Part shown: positions 1-10,250 of the stretch, piece by piece | Layout: the number at the start of each line of letters is the position of its first letter | Position numbering within the stretch: the first letter of the stretch is position 1 | From: Sinohyriopsis cumingii | Taxonomy: Eukaryota > Mollusca > Bivalvia > Unionida > Unionidae | DNA length: 64,000 nt | Assembly (NCBI GenBank): GCA_028554795.2 | Contig: CM068832.1 | Coordinates: 84,797,049 to 84,861,048 of the forward strand | Reading direction: 5' to 3' | Notes under the pieces: generated by a model | Seen by the model: only the letters and a program-made list of their open reading frames with translations | The model's database searches: none | Told to the model about the DNA's origin: nothing | Program-made: the position numbers and the translations under genes

Positions 1-220
1 GAGTTGTATGGAGAGAGCACCACGAAAAGGTTTGAGGATGTTGAAAAGAACTTGCAGTTACAGGTAGAAAGAATTCAAGAAAATGATAAACAACTTAAGG
101 TAAATGATGAGTTGCATCAACAAAGACTTGGTGCAGTTGAGCAGAATCTAGTAAAAGTGCAGTTTGGACAAATGACAAAGGAAAACAACTCTTGTATGCA
201 AGGCATAGGATCTACAGAAG
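1..220 (+). CDS. STAND-NTPase gene, exon a (coiled coil; 5' partial)
   Basis: The frame is open from the first base of the window and encodes about 73 residues of charged, heptad-like sequence (RFEDVEKNLQLQVERIQEN and onward), predicted to be a coiled coil. It ends at the good donor AAG|GTATAT at 220/221 with one base left over. That phase fits the acceptor at 6100/6101 exactly (g + aa gives Glu), and the next exon in turn fits the one at 15312. I therefore read it as an upstream exon of the NTPase gene. A coiled coil ahead of a STAND NTPase is a common layout in large mollusc families related to DZIP3-like/HEPN proteins, but no HEPN domain is visible here. The start codon lies outside the window. 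Exon assignment is inferred from splice sites and phase, not from transcripts. Confidence 0.7.
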
Positions 221-364
221 GTATATCCAAGTATTATAGATAAGTTATGAAGTAAAGACACTGGCTACTTTCATACTTTTTATTTCTTACTTTAATTAAC
301 ATTGTTAGGCCTATTTTCAGCTGAGGAAAATGTGTATAGTAATTTGGTACAAAGGTATAGGTAT

Positions 365-423
<59 letters not shown>
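365..423. repeat. (TA)n microsatellite
   Basis: Nearly pure TA dinucleotide run of about 58 bp. Confidence 0.95.
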
Positions 424-425
<2 letters not shown>

Positions 426-844
426 TAACATAAAGGGAAAACAACTCTGATAGGACAGAGAAGCAGAAGGAAAAATCAAACCTGATCTATCCATTTTCAG
501 AGAAAACTTTGGATAATTGATATTCTAGTCTTTGTGATGTATTGATTTTGGTAAGTAAATATTTCAGTGTACATAATGCAAATCTTTCTTTAATGTTCAG
601 TTCAGTTCCTAATGTAACTAATTACACCCACGAAAATCTGATATATTCACAAGCAACCCCACCCCACCCCAAGTAGTATGAAGGGGATGTAATTTTTCAA
701 CAAAGATGGCAGGTGAAGCAGTACTACCAAAAATGATTATGAAAGGATAAAAATAGTAGTTTTTGTTCTCTATACTTGCAGGGATAAGACAAGTGTTTTA
801 CAATGTGATTTATATTATGCTTCTTTTATGACTCTATTGTCTTA

Positions 845-970
845 AAGTAAGTAACAGAATGAAGTAAAAGCAACAAGTTTAGCAAAATCAACAAATGATA
901 TATATTCCTAGTACACAACGTGAAAACTTAAGAGGAACTTGCAGTATTGTGAATTAAACCCCAGATAATT
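845..970. repeat. Dispersed repeat R1, copy 1 (partial)
   Basis: It shares an ordered series of words (AGTGAAAACAACAAGTTTTG-like, then an AACAAAT/ATTTATTTCC stretch, then CTTGCAGTATT and AAATCC-AATAATCC) with segments starting near 30030 and 38810. Here it stops at about 970, where antisense reverse-transcriptase sequence begins. It may be the terminal repeat of an LTR element, but no terminal dinucleotides were established. Confidence 0.5.
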
Positions 971-2870
971 CACTGAGTCGATCAAAGATTTTCTGAATGG
1001 TTTCCAGGTGATCTTACCAGGTATCATTGTAGATGAAGACATTATCGATGCACCACAATTATCTAGACCAGATGTTATCATGTTCATTAAATTCTGGAAT
1101 GTTAATGGAGAAATTTTGATGTCAGAGGGCATCTCTTTATATTGATAAAGTCCATCTTGTTTTGCAAATACTGAAATTTCGTTTGCTCTTTCCATCAGTG
1201 GAATTTGCCAGAATCCTTTTCAAAGGTAAAACTTGGTCACATATTTTTTTGCTCCAATTTTGTCAATGCAGTAATTGATTCTTGGAATTTGAATTGAAAG
1301 TTTTGATGACACTGTTTACAGTTCTATAGTCAATACACATTATCTGGTTTACAAACAAGAATACGTGTTACTTTTACTTGGTTATATAAAGTTATTCTCC
1401 AGCAAATACCGAATTTCCTTTTTCAAACATTCCTACTTGAGAGGATTCATTCTGTATGGGTGTTGTTTCACAGGTGTGGAATCTACAATCTCATCATCTT
1501 GATAGATTTTATTTGTTCATGTAGGAACATCAGGAAACACGTGCTCATAATGGTTGTTTTAGTTCACTCTTTTGTTGTGGTTGTAGATGTGAAAGTTTCT
1601 GGTACTGATTGTTGAATATTTCTGAATTCCAGAGATTGGTTAAATCAAAGTCACTACTGTCAGATTGCATTCCACTGCTTTGGTATGGGTAATTGATTGA
1701 ATAATTAATTAACTAGGCTATATCTACCAAAATACTTCTTTAGGAGGCGCATATGATAAGGTAGTATCTATTTCCTCTCTTGGGAGTTTGAATGATATAA
1801 TTTTCAATTGTACATGTCCATAAATTTTAGAAAGAAGAGGATTTGAAATATGGACAAACAAGCCAGAACCCTATCCCAAAGATGAAAACTCATTCTCTTT
1901 GTATTTCTGTCAGACATTAATTTCATTTTTGACTAAAAGGAGTGACAATTAGTCCTTGCTACTTCACAAAACTCTGACAATTTATATTTGAAATGAGAGA
2001 CTTAATCAAGATGATTAATCTTGGAATCTTCATCTGAATGAAGTTTCTCTTTCAGTAACCTTAATTGTCCATGGACCGTATAACCGTCCAAAGACTAATT
2101 CAAAAGGATATCAAGCCAATGATTCTTGAATTCCCTAACAGCAATTAATAGCAAATGAACATCCTGATCCCAATCTTTTCATATATCAAAACAATATGAT
2201 CAAATCATGTATTTCCAAGTTTGATAAAATCTTTCCAAAGCCCTTTGACTTTCAGGGTGATAGATAGAAGATTGAAACTGGATGCTAGATTCATGCATAA
2301 CTTGTTGAGAAATTACAGACATAAAATATGACCCATGATCAGTGGGTAGATTTGGGAAGTCCAACAAGTGTTAAAAATACCCATTATCAGAGCTATTAAT
2401 ATCATAGTTTTAATATTCCTCAAAGGAATTGCCTCAGGAAATCTTGTAGATGCACACATTATGGTCAACAAGTATTGATTGCCTGACTTGTTCTTGAGTA
2501 AAGGACCAACACAGTCTACCATTATTCTAGTAAATGGTTATCAGATTCAGAAATATGTTGTAGATGAGCCTCAGGTATCTTCTGATTGGGTTTTTCTATC
2601 ATTTGACATGTGTGACAAGATAGAGTATTTAGAAACTTAAACTTTTTATATTATGGCCAACAAAACTAGTTTCAAGGTCTTGTGATAAATCCTATTTACT
2701 CTGCAGTGACCAGCCAAGGGATTTTCATAGGCTAGACTAAGAATTTCTTGTCTATAGGACCTCAGAACAACAATTTGAACTGACCACTTGTTTCAGCTGT
2801 TTCCAAACTATGACTCGGGGGGGGGGGGGGCGGCAAGTGAACAACTTGTGGGCCATATCTCCCAGTTTGT
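970..2870 (-). mobile_element. Ty3/Gypsy retroelement fossil, Gmr1-like gene order
   Basis: Translated minus-strand pieces match Ty3/Gypsy pol. A zinc-binding and integrase-core region lies at about 2000-2830, including VDCVGPLLKNKSGNQYLLTI (near 2460-2520). A reverse-transcriptase region lies at about 970-1600, including GLYQYKEMPS and TFQNLMNMI. On the minus strand the integrase comes before the reverse transcriptase. This is the reverse of usual Gypsy order but is the order known for Gmr1-like elements. No gag or paired terminal repeats were found. The copy is old and broken many times, well over ten interruptions. Confidence 0.75.
2817..2830 (+). repeat. Poly-G tract (14 G)
   Basis: Uninterrupted G run followed by CGG, inside the Gypsy fossil. 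Longer G runs of the same kind occur at 36752 and 45634. Confidence 0.95.
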
Positions 2871-3826
2871 ACTGGATATACCTTTATGTCTAGTTCTGTC
2901 TCATGTCCTTCAGACTCTTATATGGTTGTTACTGGGAATCTCAACAGTTTCCAAGTTGTGACCAGGGAAGCATACTGACAGGGACCACAGGTTAAGACCA
3001 GAGTGTGTAACCCAAAAGCCCAATGCATCTGTCATAAACTTTAACAGTTTCATAAGATATGATACCCTGCTGAATGCATCTACAATCCGTTTAATTCACA
3101 GCAAAGAAATGTTGAGGAAAACAACTGAATTGTGGATTAACAATAACACTTTTCTGAATTAAGCAATATTAATGACATTATAAACTGTTCTGGTTAAAAA
3201 TATGTAGATAGCATGCACTGCCATCATACACTCAATTAAAGGTCAGAAGGATGAGAGTATATATTGTAGCCCTCACTCTCCATGTTAATTTCCAGCATTG
3301 ATAACTTTATCCGTTCCTCCACGATTAATGTGAAATATTGATTTAAATTTGCTGCAAGCATTGAGTGGAAATAATAGTATGTGCTAGATCATTAAAAATC
3401 CAGTGTTTATATATTGGTTTTAAGAGGCTCCTCATCTTTCATATCAACGTACTTAAGCCTTTTTCCATGTAGGTTGGAAGCATCTCGCTTTACTGTATCT
3501 TTTACACTGTCTTTTATTTCTTCTTTCTATGTCATCTTGATAAAACTAATCCCATATGTATGTCAGGTGGATCTTCAACAAAATGCATTTCTTGTTCTGG
3601 AATGTTCATCTTCACTAAAAAATATGTAAAGTCAGTTTTCAACAATAAAGTTTCATGTCCATAAAAAGAATGATACAATTGGATATTGCTATCTACATAT
3701 AAAAATCATTAGTTTTGTCGTCATAGTTCAGTATTATTTATTCTTTCATGTTAATGACAACTGTTAACCTGTATTGTGAAATTTACATTGTGCCTGCACC
3801 TAAACTAAACCCACAACTAATCTGAT

Positions 3827-3977
3827 TGGATGCTTATAAATTTGAATTTGCCATTTAATTTAAATGGATGCTTATAAATTTGAATTTGCCATTTAATTTA
3901 ATTGGATGCTTATAAATTTGAATTTGCCATTTAATTTAATTGGATGCTTGTAAATTTGAATTTGCCATTTAATTTTT
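3827..3977. repeat. 38-bp tandem repeat, 4 copies
   Basis: Four near-identical units beginning TGGATGCTTATAAATTTGAA; the last unit is slightly diverged at its end. No coding role is evident. Confidence 0.95.
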
Positions 3978-4024
3978 TGTAACAGAAAGGACTATGATGG
4001 AAAACTTTTGATAGTTCTAAAATA

Positions 4025-5067
4025 TGATCCTACGTATAAATATCATCAGTGGATGGTGGACTTTTCTGAATCCAATAAATGTCGTCAGTGGATGGTGTGG
4101 TTTTCTGAATCCTATAAATATCATCAGTGGATGGTGTGGTTTTCTAAATCATATAAATATCATCAGTGGCTGGTGAGCTTTTCTGAATCCTATAAATATC
4201 ATCAGTGGCTGGTGGGCTTTTCTGAATCCTATAAATATCATCAGTGGATGGTGTGGTTTTCTGAATCCTATAAATATCATCAGTGGCTGGTGGGCTTTTC
4301 TGAATCCTATAAATATCATCAGTGGATGGTGTGGTTTTCTGAATCATATAAATATCATCAGTGGCTGGTGGTCTTTTCTGAATCCTATAAATATCATCAG
4401 TGGCTGGTGGGCTTTTCTGAATCCTATAAATATCATCAGTGGCTGGTGGGCTTTTCTGAATCCTATAAATATCATCAGTGGATGGTGTGGTTTTCTGAAT
4501 CCTATAAATATCATCAGTGGCTGGTGGGCTTTTCTGAATCCTATAAATATCATCAGTGGATGGTGTGGTTTTCTGAATCATATAAATATCATCAGTGGCT
4601 GGTGGTCTTTTCTGAATCCTATAAATATCATCAGTGGCTGGTGGGCTTTTCTGAATCCTATAAATATCATCAGTGGATGGTGTGGTTTTCTGAATCATAT
4701 AAATATAATCAGTGGATGGTGTGGTTTTCTGAATCCTATAAATATCATCAGTGGATGGTGTGGTTTTCTGAATCCTATAAATATCATCAGTGTATGGTGT
4801 GGTTTTCTGAATCCTATAAATATCGTCAGTGGCTGGTGAGCTTTTCTGAATCCTATAAATATCATCAGTGGCTGGTGGGCTTTTCTGAATCCTATAAATA
4901 TCATCAGTGGATGGTGTGGTTTTCTGAATCCTATAAATATCATCAGTGGCTGGTGGGCTTTTCTGAATCCTATAAATATCATCAGTGGATGGTGTGGTTT
5001 TCTGAATCCTATAAATATCATTAGTGGCTGGTGAGCTTTTTCTGAATCCTGTAAATATCATCAGAGG
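4025..5067. repeat. 39-bp minisatellite, about 27 units, two interleaved subtypes
   Basis: The unit begins GAATCCTATAAATATCATCA and continues GTGG. Two variants interleave, differing in the second half: GATGGTGTGGTTTTCT and GCTGGTGGGCTTTTCT. Because 39 is a multiple of three and the unit happens to lack stops in several frames, long open frames appear on both strands (338 codons on +, 305 on -). I read these as by-products of the period. Higher-order arrangements such as blocks of two or three units are repeated, suggesting unequal exchange. Confidence 0.95.
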
Positions 5068-5217
5068 AATGTGTTATTATCCATTAGAGTCCTACAGAAG
5101 TCTATTGTTATTTTGTGATGCATAAATGCGGTTAACATGGGAACACATATTAAGTCAACTTGAATATGCGTGTGTGTGTGTGATCTGGATTTTTATTGAA
5201 GCTTTAACAATTTTTCA

Positions 5218-5487
5218 GTCATACTGCTACAGTGGCAGGAGTGTAGCAGTTTATAGTGATGTCTAGCACTGGGGCATCATACTGCAGACATGTGGCATGA
5301 TGTCCCACCCAGTCACATTATCCTGACACCCAGCCGACCAATCCTAACATTAACCTCTTAATGCTGAGTACCTAGTGAGGCAGCTGCTAGTACCATTTTT
5401 ATGTCTTTGGTATGACTCTGCTGTGCTTCAAACTTGCAACCTCCGACATCCAAGGTGGATGCTCTAACCACTAGGCCACCAGCATGG
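5218..5487 (-). mobile_element. tRNA-derived SINE (antisense to the host gene)
   Basis: Read on the minus strand, the head resembles a tRNA gene. A TGGCCTAGTGG box A (5468-5478) is followed about 35 bases later by a box-B-like GTTTGAAGC (5425-5433), with GTTAGAGCATCCACCTTGGA between them. The body runs down to about 5218 with no poly-A tail seen. These are internal RNA polymerase III promoter boxes typical of tRNA-derived SINEs. The family was not identified. Confidence 0.7.
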
Positions 5488-5618
5488 TCCTTGCCTTGAG
5501 TGAAAGACTGGATATGGTGATTTGTAACTGTCCAAATGATTATTGCTCACAATCCTTGAAAAGTTTGTTTTGTGTCAACTGCAGGAAATGCTTGCCAATT
5601 TAAATGAATCATAGGGTT

Positions 5619-5640
5619 GTTATTATTATTATTATTATTC
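5619..5640. repeat. (TTA)n microsatellite
   Basis: About seven TTA/ATT units. Confidence 0.9.
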
Positions 5641-6100
5641 ATAACTTCCAAAAATCCTTTGGATGGTGTTTCTGATAGGAACTTCAACTCTTTTCTGGAT
5701 TAAGGATACATGTTGATAAATTGTATGCAGTAGTAAGCTTTATATAGTTATTCTCTAACAATTAGTGCACGACATTTGGAACATTTTGAAAGCTTACTCT
5801 TGGATAGATCACATACAGTCTGTAACTACCTTTTGCTTGTATTCCCACAAAAATATAGTAACTTTACAAAATATAAACAGCATCAGCTGGGTGCACTGAA
5901 TTCATGTTTATTTTAAGTACTCTTGTGAATAATATGTTAAATATTTAAACAAAATAACAGCAGGCATGACAAAATATTTCATCATGTGAAAATTATGGAG
6001 AGCCAAACTGAAGAAATGACAAGCTTTTGCCCAGAAAAATAATTCGGTTGCATTTAAACATTGAATTTTTAATTTCAGAAATGTTGTTTTCTTTCTACAG

Positions 6101-6151
6101 AAACTGCTCCTAAGAGAAGACCAGAGACTGAAGGACTGAAACAACTTAAAA
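6101..6151 (+). CDS. STAND-NTPase gene, exon b (17 codons)
   Basis: A 51-bp exon bounded by the strong acceptor TTTTCTTTCTACAG (ending at 6100) and the near-consensus donor AAA|GTAAGT (6151/6152). Read in the only open phase compatible with both neighbours it gives TAPKRRPETEGLKQLK, a basic linker between the coiled coil and the NTPase. Two leading bases complete the codon begun at 220, and one trailing base joins GT at 15312-15313 to make Ser. Both introns are phase 1. The double phase match is the main evidence. Confidence 0.7.
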
Positions 6152-7769
6152 GTAAGTTTGAATGTATACATGTACACATATACATGTTTATGTTATTAAG
6201 CTCACATGTCTTTTACCTTTTTGGCCTGAAGGGTTGTTGAACTTGTATGATGTCAACAAGGGAGAATAAGTCTTATCAACATCCTGAGTATTCCTCTATA
6301 CATTAGGACATTAGTAGTAGTGGTACTAGTACTGGTTGTTTTGGTGTCAGTCAATTGTCCCAATCCATCTAACTCTACTTTATACCATACTGAATCAAAT
6401 TTCATTTTATTTTCATCAGACTTGCAAGGTGGACACATCATTACTTTGAAGTGTTATGATGCCGAGTTCTTCATTACCCTAATTTCAGTATTAAAGATCA
6501 GTTCATAAGAAATATCTGATAGCCCAGTGTGCAGTCTCTGTTGTCTGGCAATTGTTAGCAGTTGTTTGTTATCACTACCTCAGAACTACTTCAAGGAAAG
6601 TCATGAACCTTTTCACTTAGTTTTGTCTTGAGATGTTCTTTGAAATGAAAAGTGTGCACTTTAGCTATCTGGCATGGCCACTAAAGTGTCCAGTTTGAAA
6701 ATCTTGTTATTTTTACTTGTCCTGAGCACATTATTACGGACTATCATTAGGATTTAACTGAAAATCTTACTATATGTATTTACCTGTGATCTTACACAAG
6801 AATGGTTCTTATATGACTTCCACTATCTTTTCTACATTGGCTATCTTGAAGACCTTAATGTTACTCTTCCTAAATGGATGGTCACATTAACATGGAATTT
6901 TCACTAATGCACTTCATTGATAGCAAATTGACCTAAATGAAAATGGTGCTGCATATATGATAAAAAGACTGCCATCTTAAAATTCATGCTGTTGCTGCAC
7001 ATTCTAAACAAATGGTTTGTGCTGAAAGAGTTCTTTACTAAAACATACTTATCTTACAGTACAGATCACATGATACTTTGTGTCTCTAAGATTCATGCTG
7101 GAGATGGGGAGAATGTGAAAAGGGTCAAGCAAAAGTTCATCGAATATTTCTTGCAGTATTCTGATGGAACTTCTGCACTTTGATTTAGAGAATATCTTTG
7201 CACATCATGCTTTCCTAGGATTTGCATCAGTCAAGATCCACGGAGTTAATCTAGTGTTCATACTGTTTATGCCCCCAGAAAGCATGAACTTAAGAATTTG
7301 ATTGAGAGAGAGAAAGAGACTACTATTTGACACTTTTACCTTCATCATTTCTTTTGTAATTGAATAAACTTTTTTTCCTCGAGATCAAATTTAAATAGAT
7401 AAAATAGACATGCCAAAGAGACATGAAGTTTATTAATACTTTATACTGTTTTACTTTCCCAGCTTTTTAACCATTCCTACCTATAGGTGCATTTGTTTAG
7501 TTTACAAGAAAACAAAATCTTATATACATCAGTGATATATTGTGCCACCTCTTTGAACAGAAAGAAAACAACAAAAAATTGATCATATTTAGACCTGAAC
7601 AAGTGAAACATTTTTTGCACATCTTTGATATTTATTGGATTGATTATCTTATGGGATTGATTTGTTTACTTGTTATATATCCACCATAAGGTGGTGTACA
7701 TTTCGGTATGAGGTTTTGTCAACACTAACATCAGTCTGTCTGTCCAGCTGTTACCAGGTAGGTATCTGT

Positions 7770-8440
7770 ACAAGAACTCAAGTTGGTCACAATCTTCTGT
7801 TACCAAGCTTCACAGATTGCTTCCACTTGGTGCACAGAAGAACCATATCAATTTCCATCTATAAAGGTCAAGGTCAGTCTGTCTGAAGAAAAATGGTTTC
7901 TGAACAATAACTCTCATACTCCACTATCTACAGTTACCAAACTTGTAGCTGCTTTGCACCATTTTGTTTCAGGTTCAGAAGCTTGAATGTCAAGGTCTCT
8001 GTGACAGATGGAAGAGAATATTTTTTTGAGCAGTAACTGGAGTTTTTCCCTATCTACCATTCCCAAACCTGGATACCTTGCACATTGGTTTGAAGGAGGT
8101 AGTTTAGGGGTAGATCAAAAGGTCATGGTCACAGTGACTGACAGAAGAAAAATGTTATTTGCACAATAACTCAAGTTAGCCTTCATCTACAGTCGCCAAA
8201 TATTGTTTTTTATGTAGATTAAGGAAGAATCATATTGATTTCAGGTTAAAATATCAAAGGTCAATGTCACAGCATCTGAAAGAATGAAAGTTGTTTCTGC
8301 ACAATAACATAAATTCTATATCATATATGTCAACTAAAGTTTGAGGCTTCTTTGCACATGGGATGGAAAAAGTTGTATTGATTTTGAGATCAAAAGGTCA
8401 AATTTCATGGTCACTGGCTTAAAGAAGTAAAGTTGTTTCT
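7770..8440. repeat. Degenerate repeat of about 115-125 bp ('AGGTCA' family), cluster 1
   Basis: Recurring words AAGGTCAAGGTCA, GAAGAAAAATGGTTTCTGCA-like and CACAATAACTC return roughly every 115-125 bp for five or six diverged units. The same family reappears at 25300-25860. No protein is encoded. Confidence 0.7.
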
Positions 8441-8559
8441 GCACAATACAGTAGCATTTGTTTTACATCACAGACCTGGATTGAACATTGTGGGTGGCTT
8501 CCAGTTATGGCAAGGAAACAATCTGTTTGGGATCTAAAATGTCGTCTGTAGTTTTCTCT

Positions 8560-10250
8560 GGGCATTTCCAGATGGACTTTACATCAGTCGCTTGGTTGAT
8601 GAACTGGAAAATGCCCAACATCTAGATGACCTTAATGGTGGCAACTACCTGGACTACATTCTGCAAAAACAACAATTGAGATATAACTTGGATCATGACA
8701 GGCTCTAAATGCCATCCAGGAGGAAGACTGCACGGCTAGCAAGATGCGAATCTTCATGTGCATATTCACATGCCTTCCAGTAAGTTCTTGCAATTTGCAT
8801 ACAAAGACATCATTAACCAGTTCATGGAACTCCCATATGGACTTTACATCAGTCACATGGTTGATGAACTGGAAAACGGCCAACATCTAGATCACCTTAA
8901 TGGTGGCAACTACCTAGACTACATTCTGCAAATACAACAATTGAGATATAACTTGGATCAGAACATGATATCCCTTGTTACTCTCCTTCTCAACTTTTGT
9001 TTCATTCTCAGCAAGGACAAATCTGACCTTGTACCATCTCAAAATTATCTTCAGCTAGGTATGGAATTCAGCACTACCAAACAGGGTATGCCTTCTTCAG
9101 GGACAATCATTGAAAATCATTTATGTGGTGGCTTCCTTTTCTCATGGGATTGTCTACCCTCTTAAGAATTCCTTTGCCTATTGGGTTTGATCAATGCAGT
9201 GGTGGGCCCTTTAGTCCTAGGTTGCCTATTTATGCATCCATTGCAAATGATTATGTTGCCCAAATAGAGGCTGAGCTGTTGGCCACTGAACCAACTTTTT
9301 AACAATATGCAGAAATAGGTGGTTCCATCTCAGAAAATAGGGCAAACTTACTTGGTTCTCATCAGGTATACCTCTACAGTATAACCTCTGGAAAGTACAG
9401 TCTGTATGGATGAGAGCAGAGGGTTGGGAGGCACCTCATCATTCCTAGAAGTCAGTGGAGTGTGGCCCCCTGAAGATCATCATTTACATATCAACATTTT
9501 TTAGATGAAAGCCATTTCTAAAGGTTTTCATTGGTGGCAGGAGGATCTACGTGTGAAGAGAGTTCTTATTCTGTATGACAACTTTATTGTGGTGATTTGT
9601 CTCAAATGACAAGGTGGTGTCCCCATACCTTTGCATTCTTGTTTGATGTGGCATCTTCAATAAATAAATATATTAGTGGACTCATCGTCCTGAAAGAATC
9701 AACCAACATAAACATAATGGTTTCTTTGTCCCTTGGTTTTCACTCGGATACTGCCTGATGGGACTGACTAGTGGTGGACATATTTGATTCAAAGTGGAAT
9801 GCAGAACACCCACCCTTTGTCTCACCTGTCTCATATCCCGAGGCCTGGGCAGGTGATGCTCATTTTGGAGATTGGAATGGTCTGGATGCATACACTTCCT
9901 TCCAAAACCTCTGATTATGAAGGTGATACAGAAAGCAAGAGAATCAGAATGTTGCCTTGTCTTGATTGCTCCACTCAAATGGGAAAACATTGTGGATCAT
10001 TGAACTAATCAATCTTGCAGCATAAATATAAGGAAATTGTGATATTTCCTCATCTACTCAAGCAACCTTGATAGCGTACATTTCATTCCAACCCAGATTT
10101 GCTGTACCTGTATTTCTTGATCATATTAAACAAGCCCTCAGAAACAAATAGTATTCACAACCAGTGGTGGGGAAATCATTCAGTGAGATATCTCTCCACT
10201 TTAAAAGTACATGAAAGCAAATGGAAATTCTTTGCACATTGATGTGCCCA
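8560..10250 (+). mobile_element. DIRS-like (tyrosine-recombinase) retroelement fossil
   Basis: Plus-strand pieces match DIRS-type RT-RNase H. The RT part (about 8700-9130) includes FLQFAYKDIINQF, LPYGL and KSDLVPSQNYLQLGMEF. RNase H-like text (about 9420-9640) includes SGVWPPEDHHLHINIF and LILYDN. A region near 9770-9960 resembles the DIRS segment usually reading VDLF-S-WNA followed by FVSPV-P-AWA. Part of the RT region is duplicated (8565-8705 and 8830-8970, about 90% alike). A recombinase domain should lie further right; nothing recognisable was found up to 11250. It is old, with many breaks. Confidence 0.65.

Larger units (their letters stand above)
221..6100 (+). other. Intron 1 of the STAND-NTPase gene
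   Basis: It is bounded by GT (221) and by a pyrimidine-rich tract ending in CTACAG (6100). Contents in order: an AT dinucleotide run, part of a dispersed repeat (845-970), an antisense Ty3/Gypsy fossil (970-2870), a 38-bp tandem repeat, a 39-bp minisatellite of about 27 units, an antisense tRNA-type SINE, and otherwise unremarkable AT-rich DNA (422-844, 2871-3826, 5500-6100). Confidence 0.6.

Noticed and set aside
4008-5061. Long open frames of 338 (+) and 305 (-) codons
   Set aside because: They are produced by the 39-bp period on both strands; there is no promoter, splice site or non-repeat sequence in them.
4025-5067. CRISPR-like array
   Set aside because: Units are directly adjacent without unique spacers, and the genome is clearly eukaryotic.
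7770-8440. AGGTCA half-sites as nuclear-receptor response elements
   Set aside because: They recur as part of a degenerate repeat found again at 25.3 kb, with no conserved pair spacing.
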